Origin: an uncultured Clostridium sp.
Lineage (GTDB): Bacteria > Bacillota > Clostridia > TANB77 > CAG-508
DNA length: 64,000 nucleotides
Assembly (NCBI GenBank): GCA_947244325.1
Contig: CAMXJY010000001.1
Location: 62,001-126,000, forward strand
Reading direction: 5' to 3'
The position numbers and the translations under genes were made by a program. Under the pieces are notes generated by a model that was given only the letters and a program-made list of their open reading frames with translations, had not been told where the DNA came from and ran no database searches. This document shows positions 27,518-36,995 of this stretch, one piece after another (position 1 is the first letter of the stretch; each line of letters starts with the position of its first letter).

Positions 27518-27553
27518 AGAAAAGTGGACGCTTTTTACAGCATCCACTTTTCT
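27518..27553. repeat. Hairpin with GTGGA/TCCAC arms
   Basis: AGAAAAGTGGA and its complement enclose a 14-base loop. It lies 70 bases beyond the stop of the gene at 27623. No T run follows on the minus strand, so it may be a repeat rather than a terminator. The arm resembles the inner P1 stem of element copy A and a hairpin at 37131. Confidence 0.55.
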
Positions 27554-27622
27554 TATCAAAACAAGTGCTTTGATTAGTACTTTCACAAATTTACAAATGT
27601 ATCACATTATTACTGCACTAGG

Positions 27623-28750
27623 CTATTCATTTATCACAACCCAGTGCCATCCGAGGTCATCTCCAATCTTTAAAGTATCTGTTCCCCGTCTATATGCTGC
27701 ATATTTTTGAATTTCGTTTGGAACAATCATTCTTATCATTCCATCTTCATTTTCAAAAATATAGCACCCTACATAGCCCAGCCATGCAGAATACTTCGTT
27801 GTATAAGATTGAAACGTATCCATATATTCATCTGTTGATACATTCTTAACCTCTGTAGCAGTTACTTCTGCCACCTCTATACAAATAAACTCTTCATTGC
27901 CATTGTTCACAACATATGGCATATACAATTTATCTGTATAATCATCCGCTTTTGCAAGTATCATAATACCGTCATAAAAGCCCAGTATTTCATCTGGCAA
28001 AGTAACAGATTCGCCGACCGCTTCATTATCCTTATATGCCGATACAGTTTGCATATCTTCACTTATAACAAATATATAATCTTTTTTTGCATCCTCAGTT
28101 ATATATTTGCTATTTGCAGAAAATGGCACCCCAGGATTTAAAGTAAGTACTTCTCTTACTATGCTATCTTCCGTCTTTCCGACAACAATCCGCCGAAATT
28201 CATCATTCCAATAACCATAAATTACTATGTTATCTTCAGATGCATATATAGAGAAATTACTCATTGACCAGCCAAAATCGAAATTTACAGTAAGCTCCAA
28301 ATCCTTACTCATAAATTCTTCTTCAACTCTAATCTTGTTCTCGCCAAAATTATACTCTACACCATCATACTTGCGTATTACTGCTTTTTGATAATCCGAA
28401 TTTATAAAACTTGGTACATCTTCTGCATCCCATGCCCAATCTCTGCTTTCAATAGGGTCAGTCTCAAACTGTTCAGTGGAAAGTTCTTCCTTTACTTCCA
28501 TAAACTTTAACGGCCTTCCAAAAGCAGGATCCCGTTCCATGATTTTACAGCCTACATATACACCAAATGTAAAAATCGCCATAATTGCTATTGCATAGCC
28601 ACAAAACCGAAGCTTTGATTTCAGCTTTTTTGTAGGATATGATTCATCATGTTTTACATTTATGGTAACAGTCGTAGTTTTTCCGTCTTCAGTATTCTTT
28701 TCAGTAGCAGCACCTTCACTGCAGTTCTCTTTGTTTATTTCTTTATCCAT
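27623..28750 (-). CDS. Single-anchor extracytoplasmic protein, probably horizontally acquired
   Basis: The 375-aa product starts MDKEINKENCSEG; this ATG has AAAGGAG 7 bases upstream, whereas the longer TTG frame has no ribosome site. A charged cytoplasmic part of about 50 residues precedes one membrane helix (YAIAIMAIFTFGVYVGC) and an exported beta-rich domain. No family was recognised. Its G+C content is clearly higher than that of the neighbours and it uses at least five in-frame CGG codons, including a tandem pair, while resident genes avoid CGG. This strongly suggests recent import. It has its own promoter. Confidence 0.75.
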   Translation of the reverse strand: MDKEINKENCSEGAATEKNTEDGKTTTVTINVKHDESYPTKKLKSKLRFCGYAIAIMAIFTFGVYVGCKIMERDPAFGRPLKFMEVKEELSTEQFETDPIESRDWAWDAEDVPSFINSDYQKAVIRKYDGVEYNFGENKIRVEEEFMSKDLELTVNFDFGWSMSNFSIYASEDNIVIYGYWNDEFRRIVVGKTEDSIVREVLTLNPGVPFSANSKYITEDAKKDYIFVISEDMQTVSAYKDNEAVGESVTLPDEILGFYDGIMILAKADDYTDKLYMPYVVNNGNEEFICIEVAEVTATEVKNVSTDEYMDTFQSYTTKYSAWLGYVGCYIFENEDGMIRMIVPNEIQKYAAYRRGTDTLKIGDDLGWHWVVINE

Positions 28751-28839
28751 ATTCGCTCTCCTTTTTCTGTTTTTGTCTGGTTTTAAAAATAAACTCAAAT
28801 ATTCAGTTGTAATTTTGTAAAACTACTATCCTCCTTCCT

Positions 28840-28918
28840 TCAAAATAGAATTATTCTATTTTGTTATTCATAATAATGCATAGGTATATATTATATCATA
28901 TTTTCGGCTTGTTATCAA
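28840..28918 (-). promoter_or_regulatory. Promoter and leader palindrome of the gene at 27623
   Basis: On the minus strand TTGATA (28918-28913), 17 bp and TATAAT (28895-28890) with an extended TGA. The transcript then begins with a perfect palindrome, CAAAATAGAAT with complement (28840-28862), immediately followed by AAGGAGG that serves no recognisable start. The palindrome may be an operator or a leader hairpin. Confidence 0.6.
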
Positions 28919-28991
28919 CAAAAATTGGCGCTAAGACTTCGTTTTAATTGAATAGAGAATAAATAATTATTTTATTTATTCCTGTTGCACC

Positions 28992-29033
28992 AAAAAAAGA
29001 AGTCTTATACTTTAAATATAAAACTTCTTTTTT
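28992..29033. terminator. Bidirectional terminator of the BY-kinase-like gene
   Basis: AAAAAAGAAGT and complement with a 19-base loop, T runs on both sides. Upstream, at about 28925-28990, GGYGC/GCGCC and A+T-rich inner arms suggest another structured sequence, possibly a decayed repeat. Confidence 0.7.
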
Positions 29034-29063
29034 AGTTATATAGAATTAATTTGAAAACTTTTA

Positions 29064-32000
29064 TTATAAATCTTTATTGAATTTTGTTTTAGGATATAAA
29101 TTATCTCCTAATAACTCTTCTTCAATACGTGCTTCTTCTCTTTGTCTTTCTTTTTCTAGTTCTTTATTTCTTTTACTTGCTTCACGCAATTTCTTTTTCT
29201 CAACTTTTTCCATTTTCTTTTGATCTTGAATCTGTTTCTTTTTTGCAACCTTTTCTGCTCTTTGTTGTTCTGCAAAGCTTTCTAAGCTTCTTGTATTTTT
29301 GTTTATAACATCTTGTTCAAGTTCTTCTACACTTTTTATTTTAACTTGGTCTATAGATACATTATCAAAATAATCTTTAAATTTATTTTTATTATTTTTT
29401 GCAATAGTTCTTATATCATCTTCTTCATATTTTGGAGTAGTATTTTCTGTTTTATTATTATTTGCAAAATTATTTGTATAACTATCTCTATACATATTTT
29501 GAAGTGTTTTTGATTTTAATTTTGTTTCATATAAACTTGCAAATCTATTCATTACTACTTTATCTGAAAACTTCATTTCATTAGATTGCCATAAGTTATT
29601 TAATTGATATTCAAGTTCTATATCATTTTTTCTTAATTCAAGTCTTCTTAATTCTTGACATCTTACAATATAATCTATTCTTTTCTCACCTGGTAGTCTA
29701 TCATAGTCTTTAGTCATACATCTTGCATAAGTTTCAGCTTTATTTGATGCCATTTTTCTTTCAAGCCATACACAATCATCATAATCTGATAAAGTTGTAT
29801 ATACTAAAGTATCTACTCTTTTGGCTTGCTTTCTGCTTATTCCATATAAGAACATTAGCCCTTCTACTCTTTTATTTAATAAATATGCTGAGTAGTGTGC
29901 TTTTACAAACCCGTCAACTTTATCTACTCCTCTTACTAATTTTTCAGTAAAACAATATTTATTAAATGCTCTACATAACCCACCATTATCTGGATTTACA
30001 ATTACTAATATAGTTTCTTCATTTAATTCATATTCACCATTAATAGCTTTTTCATTTGCTATTTTATTATTTGTTATTGCTTTTTGAATTTCTTTTATAC
30101 TATCTGTATCATTAATCTTTCTATTTTGTGCTTTTTTATTTAATGTATATTCTTCAATAACAGTATCTTCGCCTTTTTCTAATACATATTTTTCTTCATT
30201 ATATTCTTCTTGATTTTCGAATGTATCTTTTCTTATTTGTCCTAATCTTCCACTTGCACTTTGTTTTATTCTTTTAGCAAAATCTACTATATTATTCTTT
30301 GCATTACTTAATACCATCATAGATTGTGCTCTAAAATTATTAAGCTCTTTGTTTTCATATACTTCTATTATTGGCTTTGTTTCCATTACTGGTATTTCTT
30401 TATTTTGAACATTTTCTTGTTCTCTAATTGTTTGTTCTTTAACTGCTACTGCTGTTTCTTTATTAATGTTTTCAGAGACTATTTCAATTTTACCTTGTTT
30501 ATTTTCTTCTGAAACATTATCTAATTTTAATTTAAGTTGTTCATCATGTTCTTTTTCTTCTATTCCTGTATTTACTTGTATTGAATTAACAACTTTAGTT
30601 TCTGATACTTGATTTTCTCCAACTGGTAAAAATTTATGATTTTTTCTATTTTTAATTTCTTGTATTATCTCTTTTACTTTAATAACTATAAAACTACAAA
30701 ATTCTACTATTTTTATACATCCAAATTTTACTTTAGAACCTACAAATCTTAATCCATTTACTATGTTGTTTATTGTATCTCTTGCAGATACTGTTTCTTC
30801 TTGTTTTTCTCTTACTCTAACTTTGTTTATTATAACTCCTGCTATTCTTCCGCCTACATTTTGGATATCTCTTTTTGTTTTCCATAAATCATCTTTTTTA
30901 GTTTTTTTGTAATCTGATACTATTATTGTAGAATTTGCAACTCTTGTTAAAATTAAAGAGTCAACTGTTGTTAGTGCTGGAGTTCCATCTATAATAACTA
31001 CATCATAAAAAATACTTAAATCTTTAATCATTTCTTGTAATTTAGGTAATGTTAGTAATTCTGCTGAATTTGGTGGTTTTGTTCCTGATGTAATAACATT
31101 CAAATTTTTAACTTGTGTTTCATTAATATATTTATTTATAAGTTCATTTATTTCAAGTCCATTTGTATCAAGGTTTGATAAGTAATTTGATATTCCTAAG
31201 TTATTTGGAATATTAAATATTTTTCCTAATCTTCCATTATTCATGTCTGCATCTATTAAAACAACTTTTTTACCAACTTCTGCAAAGCTTATTGCCATAT
31301 TTGAAGATATATAGCTTTTTCCTTCACCTTTATGTGGACTTGTTATTAATATGATATCTTTTTCTTTCTCTTTATTGTTTATATTTATAAATTTTATATT
31401 TGACCTTAATTCTCTAAAAGCTTTTGATACTACTGATTTTTGATTTGTATGTACTACTAATTCTGAATTTATTTTTCCTTTATTTAATCTTTTAGTATTT
31501 AAGGGTATAGAAACTAAATTTTTAAGTAAAAGCTCTGATTCTATATCTACACTTGTTTTAATATTCTTATCTATTCTTAAAGAAAGAATCATATATACTG
31601 CGCTCAAAGAAATTCCTATAACAATTGATAATCCAATTACGCCTGCTATAGGAAAGCTTTGTTTTTCTTCTACTATATGAGCTGTATCTACAATATATAT
31701 TTCTGTATTTCCAAAAGTTTCTCTTATTTTCTCAGAAAAAATATCAACTATTTCTTCTGCTATTTTTGAAGCTACTTCTGAATCAGTATTTCTTACTCTA
31801 ATTCTTAAAGTATCAGAATCTGAAATTCTTTTTACTTCAATTTTCTTATTTAATTCTTTATTTTCGATTTGTAAATTCAAATCATTTTTTACTCTTGCTA
31901 TTGTCGATTCACTTTTTATTATTTCTTCAAGAGTTGATACAATACTTTTAGATAATTCTAAATTACCTGTACTTTTTGTTTTTTCATCAGCATCTTTTTC

Positions 32001-32144
32001 AATGTCTAATAGTAGCATAGTTGTTGAAGCTACATACTCTTTTGGTATAAAGCAAATAGAGTATATTACTCCAAGTAATATACAAATTAAAATTATTGAG
32101 ACGATATATACTCTGCTTTGTTCTAATTTTTCCAAAAATAACAT
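29064..32144 (-). CDS. Wzz/BY-kinase-like protein with long novel C-terminal extension
   Basis: The product is 1026 aa from the ATG at 32144, which GAGGGAT serves better than the upstream ATG at 32159. Residues about 1-210 form a Wzz-type chain-length domain with two membrane helices. A tyrosine-autokinase domain follows at about 260-470 with Walker A SPHKGEGKS, A' VVLIDADM and B VVIIDGTP. Such proteins control export length of capsule or exopolysaccharide. Instead of a short Tyr cluster, about 550 extra residues follow: a charged linker, an unrecognised globular part (NPDNGGLCRAFNKYCF near 760) and a Lys/Glu coiled coil. No wzx/wzy genes are adjacent. The fusion is unusual. Confidence 0.85.
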   Translation of the reverse strand: MLFLEKLEQSRVYIVSIILICILLGVIYSICFIPKEYVASTTMLLLDIEKDADEKTKSTGNLELSKSIVSTLEEIIKSESTIARVKNDLNLQIENKELNKKIEVKRISDSDTLRIRVRNTDSEVASKIAEEIVDIFSEKIRETFGNTEIYIVDTAHIVEEKQSFPIAGVIGLSIVIGISLSAVYMILSLRIDKNIKTSVDIESELLLKNLVSIPLNTKRLNKGKINSELVVHTNQKSVVSKAFRELRSNIKFININNKEKEKDIILITSPHKGEGKSYISSNMAISFAEVGKKVVLIDADMNNGRLGKIFNIPNNLGISNYLSNLDTNGLEINELINKYINETQVKNLNVITSGTKPPNSAELLTLPKLQEMIKDLSIFYDVVIIDGTPALTTVDSLILTRVANSTIIVSDYKKTKKDDLWKTKRDIQNVGGRIAGVIINKVRVREKQEETVSARDTINNIVNGLRFVGSKVKFGCIKIVEFCSFIVIKVKEIIQEIKNRKNHKFLPVGENQVSETKVVNSIQVNTGIEEKEHDEQLKLKLDNVSEENKQGKIEIVSENINKETAVAVKEQTIREQENVQNKEIPVMETKPIIEVYENKELNNFRAQSMMVLSNAKNNIVDFAKRIKQSASGRLGQIRKDTFENQEEYNEEKYVLEKGEDTVIEEYTLNKKAQNRKINDTDSIKEIQKAITNNKIANEKAINGEYELNEETILVIVNPDNGGLCRAFNKYCFTEKLVRGVDKVDGFVKAHYSAYLLNKRVEGLMFLYGISRKQAKRVDTLVYTTLSDYDDCVWLERKMASNKAETYARCMTKDYDRLPGEKRIDYIVRCQELRRLELRKNDIELEYQLNNLWQSNEMKFSDKVVMNRFASLYETKLKSKTLQNMYRDSYTNNFANNNKTENTTPKYEEDDIRTIAKNNKNKFKDYFDNVSIDQVKIKSVEELEQDVINKNTRSLESFAEQQRAEKVAKKKQIQDQKKMEKVEKKKLREASKRNKELEKERQREEARIEEELLGDNLYPKTKFNKDL

Positions 32145-32231
32145 TTTTATCCCTCGCATAATAAAATAAAAGACACAAATAATAAGCCATAACTCTCACT
32201 TGTATCTTTTGTAAACTTAAATTCTTTTATT

Positions 32232-32260
32232 ATTATATCAGATTTCTTTTAACATTTCAA
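32232..32260 (-). promoter_or_regulatory. Promoter of the BY-kinase-like gene
   Basis: On the minus strand TTGAAA (32260-32255), 17 bp and TATAAT (32237-32232). The rest of the 32145-32463 gap is A+T-rich without a recognisable gene. Confidence 0.65.
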
Positions 32261-32463
32261 TACTTTTGGATAAATTTACATAAAATGTGGTAATTATTTC
32301 TTTATTTTATGTAATCTTATTGCAACTAATAATTACGATATTTCTCAATTAAATTTTTATTATATTAACTAAATCACTATTCATATTTAAAATAAAAATA
32401 AGCAATATTTAATATAAAAAAGACAGAAATTACTAAACTATTATGAATTTCTCATATACCAAA

Positions 32464-32486
32464 AAAGCACACATATAGTGTGCTTT
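32464..32486 (-). terminator. Terminator of the LPYAG protein gene
   Basis: AAAGCACAC and complement, 5-base loop, then a T run on the minus strand, 25 bases after the stop codon. Confidence 0.85.
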
Positions 32487-32510
32487 CAATTTATATTTGG
32501 TTAGTTTTTA

Positions 32511-32936
32511 TTAAACATTATAATCTGATACTTTTTTGTATGCATATAATGCAGATACTCCAAGAGCTATTACAACAAATATTACTGTTGAATTTGATCC
32601 AGCATATGGTAATTTGCTAGAATTTGTGTTTGATGTATTTGCTTTTGTATTTGAATTTGTGTTTGTATTAGTGTTTCTATTTGTATTTGAATTTGTGTTT
32701 GTGTTATTAGCAGTATTTGTATTATTTACACTATTATTTGTCTTATTTTCCCCTGCTACAGCACTTACTGCATTTGCTGTATTATTTGATGATAATGATA
32801 ATGTACCTCCTGCTGTATTATTTTCACCATCTCCTGTTGGCTCTGTTGCAAGTGAAGCAACATTTCCAATTACTAATGCTACTAATGTAACAATAATTAA
32901 ACTAACTAACATTTTTTCTTTACTAAATTTTACCAT
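32511..32936 (-). CDS. Small surface protein with LPYAG sorting-type signal
   Basis: The 141-aa product has an N-terminal export helix (MLVSLIIVTLVALVIGNVASLA), a low-complexity Asn/Thr stretch at about 66-108, then KLPYAGSNS, a hydrophobic helix and a tail with Lys-Lys. This is the architecture of a sortase substrate with a non-canonical LPxxG pentapeptide. The sortase at 17.7 kb is the obvious candidate enzyme. The Asn/Thr repeat is encoded by imperfect short DNA repeats and may vary between strains. GGGAGATGG lies upstream. It probably serves as an abundant wall protein; its role is unknown. Confidence 0.75.
   Translation of the reverse strand: MVKFSKEKMLVSLIIVTLVALVIGNVASLATEPTGDGENNTAGGTLSLSSNNTANAVSAVAGENKTNNSVNNTNTANNTNTNSNTNRNTNTNTNSNTKANTSNTNSSKLPYAGSNSTVIFVVIALGVSALYAYKKVSDYNV
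32632..32746 (-). repeat. Short tandem repeats coding for Asn/Thr
   Basis: Imperfect 6- and 12-base units of the type AATACAAACACA encode the Asn-Thr stretch of the surface protein. Such tracts can expand or contract. Confidence 0.7.
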
Positions 32937-32972
32937 TTTTTTCCATCTCCCTATTTCTTAACATCTGTTCAT

Positions 32973-33002
32973 ATTATAACATATAAAAATTTTTTAATGC
33001 AA
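32973..33002 (-). promoter_or_regulatory. Promoter of the LPYAG protein gene
   Basis: On the minus strand TTGCAT (33002-32997), 18 bp and TGT-TATAAT (32978-32973), an extended -10 type. Confidence 0.6.
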
Positions 33003-33065
33003 GTTTTTTTGACATTTTTTTATTATTTAATACAATTGTAATATTTGTAATATCTTTGTAATATT

Positions 33066-34160
33066 TTACACATTAAATCTAAATAATACAATGTCTCCAT
33101 CACGCATTACATATTCTTTTCCTTCTGAACGAACTAAGCCTTTTTCTTTTGCTTGAACCATTGAGCCACCTGCATTCATCAAGTCATCAAATGAAATAAC
33201 TTCTGCTTTTATAAACCCTCTTTCAATATCTGAATGTATTTTTCCAGCAGCTTGTGGTGCTTTAGTTCCTATTTTTATTGTCCATGCTCTTACTTCAGGT
33301 TCTCCTGCAGTTAAGAAAGACATTAATCCTAATAATTTATAACTTGCTTTTATAAGTTTATCTAATCCTGATTCTTCAAGTCCAAGTGCTTGTAACATTT
33401 CTGCTTTATCTTCTTTTTCTAATGTGCTTAACTCTTCTTCTATTTTAACACACAGTGGTATTACTTCTGCGCCTTCTGATTTTGCATATTCTTTTACTCT
33501 TAAAACATTACTATTATTCTCGCTATTTTCTATCTCATCTTCTGACACATTTGCAACATATAATACTGGTTTTAAAGTTAATAAGAAGCTTTCTTTTAAA
33601 ACTTCTTTTTCTTCATCAGTATATGATAAAGTTCTTGCACATTTGCCATTATCTAATGCTTCTTTTACCTTTTCTAACGTATCTATTTCAAATTGATATT
33701 TTTTATCTGCTTTTAAAAGTTTTTTTGCTCTCTCTAATCTTTTTTCTATTGTTTCCAAATCAGCAAAAATTAATTCAAGATTTATTGTTTCAATATCACG
33801 AATTGGATCTATATTTCCTTCAACATGAACAATATTTGAATTTTCAAAGCATCTAACAACTTGAAGTATACTATCTACTTCTCTTATATGAGATAAAAAT
33901 TTATTTCCTAAACCTTCGCCTTTACTTGCTCCTTTTACTAAACCAGCTATATCTACAAATTCTACAACAGCATTTGTTACTTTTTGTGGTTTGTAAATTT
34001 CTGCCAATTTTTCAATTCTTTCATCTGGAACTGCAACTACTCCTACATTAGGCTCAATTGTACAAAATGGATAATTTGCACATTCTGCTCCAGCTTTTGT
34101 TATACTATTAAATAAAGTGCTTTTTCCAACATTTGGAAGTCCTACTATTCCTATTTTCAT
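33066..34160 (-). CDS. ychF: Redox-regulated ATPase / GTPase-like protein YchF (OLA1 family)
   Basis: YchF is a universally conserved Obg-family P-loop protein that prefers ATP and associates with ribosomes. The 364-aa chain begins MKIGIVGLPNVGKSTLFN (G1), with a NAVVEFVDIAGLVKGASKGEG switch region and a TGS-type C-terminal domain (EVRAWTIKIGTKAPQAAGKIH). The start is set at 34160 because AAAGGAATA precedes it; the longer frame would run backwards through the tRNA-Thr gene and is spurious. It lies 35 bases downstream of that tRNA with no terminator between, so both are likely on one transcript. Confidence 0.96.
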   Translation of the reverse strand: MKIGIVGLPNVGKSTLFNSITKAGAECANYPFCTIEPNVGVVAVPDERIEKLAEIYKPQKVTNAVVEFVDIAGLVKGASKGEGLGNKFLSHIREVDSILQVVRCFENSNIVHVEGNIDPIRDIETINLELIFADLETIEKRLERAKKLLKADKKYQFEIDTLEKVKEALDNGKCARTLSYTDEEKEVLKESFLLTLKPVLYVANVSEDEIENSENNSNVLRVKEYAKSEGAEVIPLCVKIEEELSTLEKEDKAEMLQALGLEESGLDKLIKASYKLLGLMSFLTAGEPEVRAWTIKIGTKAPQAAGKIHSDIERGFIKAEVISFDDLMNAGGSMVQAKEKGLVRSEGKEYVMRDGDIVLFRFNV

Positions 34161-34195
34161 TTTTATTCCTTTCTTTTCTTCATTTTTTATAAAAA

Positions 34196-34271
<76 letters not shown>

Positions 34272-34291
34272 GTACCTTCTTTAAATTCTCA

Positions 34292-34336
34292 GCATCTACC
34301 ACCTGAGCTAAGAGAGTGTATCTTCTTTAAATTCTA
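34292..34336 (-). repeat. Duplicated 5' fragment of the tRNA-Thr gene
   Basis: A 44-base block covering the leader (GAATTTAAAGAAG), the 5' acceptor and the D arm of tRNA-Thr is repeated in tandem (34247-34290 and 34292-34336) with about four differences. The upstream copy has no anticodon or T arm and cannot make a tRNA. It lies between the promoter and the intact gene. Confidence 0.8.
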
Positions 34337-34347
34337 GTAGTATGTTT

Positions 34348-34376
34348 ATTATATATATAAATATAATATATGTCCA
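34348..34376 (-). promoter_or_regulatory. Promoter of tRNA-Thr and probably ychF
   Basis: On the minus strand TGGACA (34376-34371), 17 bp and TATAAT (34353-34348), upstream of the duplicated tRNA fragment. Confidence 0.6.
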
Positions 34377-34449
34377 CTATTTACTTTCAATATTAAAAAA
34401 TAAAGTAAAATTTTATTTCACTCTATTTTTTATATAACTATTTATTTGA

Positions 34450-35094
34450 TTATATATCACTTTCTGTGATTGCTTTATTTGCTTTTTTTCTGATTCTTTG
34501 TATTGCATTATCTATTGATTTAACAGGAGAATTTAATTTTTCTGCTATATCTACATAACTTTCTCCTTGTATGTATCTATCTAAAACTTGCTTTTCAAAA
34601 AAGCTTAAGTTTTCGTCTATTCTATTTTCTACAAATTCTATGTATTCTCTTTTAGTTATTGTATCTAATGGATCTTCTACAAATTTAGTATCTAAAATTT
34701 CCATTACTGTTGTATCATCACCTTCATCATATGCTGATGTATTAAGAGAAAATGATGAATTAAGTGGTAAATGTTTTTGTCTGTTTGAAGTTTTTATAGC
34801 TGTTATTAATTGTCTTTCTATACAAAGGTTTGCAAATGTTTTAAAAGAATTATTTTTTTCTAAATCAAATGATTTTATAGCTTTAAATAATCCTATCATT
34901 CCTTCTTGAATCATATCGTCACTTTCTGCACCTATTAAGAAAAATTTATTTGCTTTCATGTTAACAATATTTCTATATTTTTCTAACAGATAATTTTGCG
35001 CTCCTAAATCACCTAATCTTATTTGTTCGATTAGTTTCTCATCTGGAATATTCTCATATTTATTGTTAAAAGAATATAAGTTACTATTATGCAT
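34450..35094 (-). CDS. sigH: RNA polymerase sigma-H-type factor
   Basis: The 214-aa factor has sigma region 2 (DDMIQEGMIGLFKAIKSF near 58-75, then SFKTFANLCIERQLITAIK) and a C-terminal region 4 helix-turn-helix (SYVDIAEKLNSPVKSIDNA). The phrase RQKHLPLNSS is typical of SigH, which in spore formers starts the transition to sporulation. The window alone does not show whether this organism sporulates. It has a consensus promoter. It is next to rny rather than the usual rlmB/secE region. SigB-like alternatives are less likely. Confidence 0.9.
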   Translation of the reverse strand: MHNSNLYSFNNKYENIPDEKLIEQIRLGDLGAQNYLLEKYRNIVNMKANKFFLIGAESDDMIQEGMIGLFKAIKSFDLEKNNSFKTFANLCIERQLITAIKTSNRQKHLPLNSSFSLNTSAYDEGDDTTVMEILDTKFVEDPLDTITKREYIEFVENRIDENLSFFEKQVLDRYIQGESYVDIAEKLNSPVKSIDNAIQRIRKKANKAITESDI

Positions 35095-35131
35095 TTACAG
35101 TTTTGAAACCTCCTACGCTAGTTATAGCTGT

Positions 35132-35160
35132 ATTATATGTTCAAAACCTTACAATGTCAA
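35132..35160 (-). promoter_or_regulatory. Promoter of sigH
   Basis: On the minus strand TTGACA (35160-35155), 17 bp and TATAAT (35137-35132), a full consensus match 38 bases before the ATG. Confidence 0.8.
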
Positions 35161-35170
35161 GAGTTTAAAA

Positions 35171-35331
35171 GAACAAATCTAAAAAAATTTTTAATTTTTT
35201 CAGTAAATTTGTTCGTGTGCCAAATTTACTGATGTAAATTTGCGCACAACTATTGGCAAAGCCTTTAATTTATAGAAAATACGCAGTATTTTCTATAAAT
35301 TAAAAAAGGTAGAAATAATTTCTACCTTTTT
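35171..35331 (+). repeat. Structured intergenic element, full copy (B)
   Basis: P1 GAACAAAT/ATTTGTTC with inner AAAAAATT/AATTTTTT (35171-35214); P2 TGTGCCAAATTTAC/GTAAATTTG-c-GCACA with the bulge (35216-35248); P3 GGC-AAA-GCC (35255-35263); P4 a perfect 19-bp stem with loop GCA (35264-35304); then a terminator, AAAAGGTAGAAA and complement (35303-35331). P3 and P4 differ from other copies by paired changes. It sits between rny and the sigH promoter. Confidence 0.75.
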
Positions 35332-35347
35332 ATATGTTTTACTATAA

Positions 35348-36889
35348 TTATTTTGCGTAATCAATTACTCTTGATTCTCTGATTACATTTACTTTTATTT
35401 GTCCTGGATATTCCATTTCATTTTCTACTTTTTTAGCAACTTCTCTAGCCATTACAACCATATCACTATCAGAAACTTTATCAGGTTTTACTATTAATCT
35501 AACTTCACGTCCTGCTTGGATTGCGAATGATTTTTCAACACCTTCAAATGAATCTGCTATTTCCTCAAGTTTCTCTAATCTCTTAATATATGATTCTAAT
35601 GTCTCTCTTCTTGCACCAGGTCTTGATGCTGATATTGCATCAGCTGCTTGTACAAGTATTGCTTCTAATGTAAGTGGTTCAACATCTCCATGATGTGCTT
35701 CAACAGCATTTATTACTGTATCATTTTCTTTATATTTCTTTAAGATTTCAACACCTAATTCTACGTGTGTTCCTTCCATATCATGGTCTAATGCTTTTCC
35801 TATATCATGTAATAATCCTGCACGTCTTGCTATTTTAGAATTTATTCCTAATTCTTCTGCCATTATTCTAGCTAAGTTAGAAACTTCAATTGAATGGTTT
35901 AATACATTTTGTCCATAACTGGTTCTATATTTCAATTTACCAATTAATTTTATTATATCAGGATGAAGGTTATTAACACCTGTTTCTAAGGCTGCTCTTT
36001 CTCCTTCTTCTTTTATAATTGTTGCAACTTCTTCTTTTGCTTTTTCAACCATTTCTTCAATTTTAGCTGGATGTATTCTTCCATCTTCAATTAATTTTTC
36101 TATTGCTATTCTTGCTACTTCTCTTCTTAATGGGTCAAATCCAGAAATAATAACAGCTTCAGGAGTATCATCAATTATTAAATCAATTCCTGTAAGAGTT
36201 TCAAGTGTTTTTATATTTCTTCCTTCTCTACCTATTATTCTTCCTTTCATTTCATCATTTGGAAGTGAAACAACTGATACTGTTGTTTCTGAAGTATGGT
36301 CGGCTGCACATTTTTGTATCGCAAAACTTACAATTTCTCTTGCATTTTTTGTTGCATCTTCTTTTGCTTTTGCTTCTAAATCTCTAATTATTGCTGCTTT
36401 TTCTTGAGTTATTTCTTTATCTAACTCATTTAATAATTGTTGTTTTGCTTGTTCTCCTGTTAACCCAGAAATTCTTTGCAACTCTTCACGCTCTTTATTA
36501 TAAAGTCCTTCTAATTCTTCTCTTTTTTGTTCATTTTCTGCAAATTTTCTTTCTAGTTCTTTTTCTTTTCCATCATACATAGTTGCTCTTTTTTCTAAGT
36601 TTTCTTCTTTTTGTATTAATCTTCTTTCTTGTGCTTGAATATCGCCTCTTCTTTCTTTAATCTCTTGATCTAATTCATTTCTTATTTGTAGTACTTCTTC
36701 TTTAGCTTTAATCAATTCTTCTTTCTTTAAATTTTCTGCTTCTATCTTTACGTTTTCAAGTAATCTTCTAGCTTCACTTTCTGCACTTTGAATTTTAGAT
36801 TCTGCAATTTTTTTTCTTATTAATCCTCCAACAGGGATAAAAATTACAGCTGAGATAAGAATAGTGGCAACGATAATTAATGTTTGCAT
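35348..36889 (-). CDS. rny: Ribonuclease Y
   Basis: RNase Y is the main initiating endoribonuclease of mRNA decay in many Gram-positives. The 513-aa protein has an N-terminal membrane helix, a long coiled coil (about 30-200), a KH domain ([26 protein letters not shown]) and the HD domain with [12 protein letters not shown]. Length and order match the family. AGAGGTAAATG precedes the ATG. A consensus promoter lies at 36996-37024. The terminator of the adjacent structured element follows its stop. Confidence 0.97.
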   Translation of the reverse strand: MQTLIIVATILISAVIFIPVGGLIRKKIAESKIQSAESEARRLLENVKIEAENLKKEELIKAKEEVLQIRNELDQEIKERRGDIQAQERRLIQKEENLEKRATMYDGKEKELERKFAENEQKREELEGLYNKEREELQRISGLTGEQAKQQLLNELDKEITQEKAAIIRDLEAKAKEDATKNAREIVSFAIQKCAADHTSETTVSVVSLPNDEMKGRIIGREGRNIKTLETLTGIDLIIDDTPEAVIISGFDPLRREVARIAIEKLIEDGRIHPAKIEEMVEKAKEEVATIIKEEGERAALETGVNNLHPDIIKLIGKLKYRTSYGQNVLNHSIEVSNLARIMAEELGINSKIARRAGLLHDIGKALDHDMEGTHVELGVEILKKYKENDTVINAVEAHHGDVEPLTLEAILVQAADAISASRPGARRETLESYIKRLEKLEEIADSFEGVEKSFAIQAGREVRLIVKPDKVSDSDMVVMAREVAKKVENEMEYPGQIKVNVIRESRVIDYAK

Positions 36890-36995
36890 AATTACATTTA
36901 CCTCTTTTCTATTAAATTTTCAATGTACAACAAAATTATTTCATAAATCAAACAATTATTTATATAATTTATATTGTATTTTATCCTACATTACT

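Noticed and set aside
32536..32961. Plus-strand 141-aa open frame
   Set aside because: It is the antisense shadow of the Asn/Thr-rich surface protein; it has no ribosome site and the low-complexity repeat keeps it open by chance.
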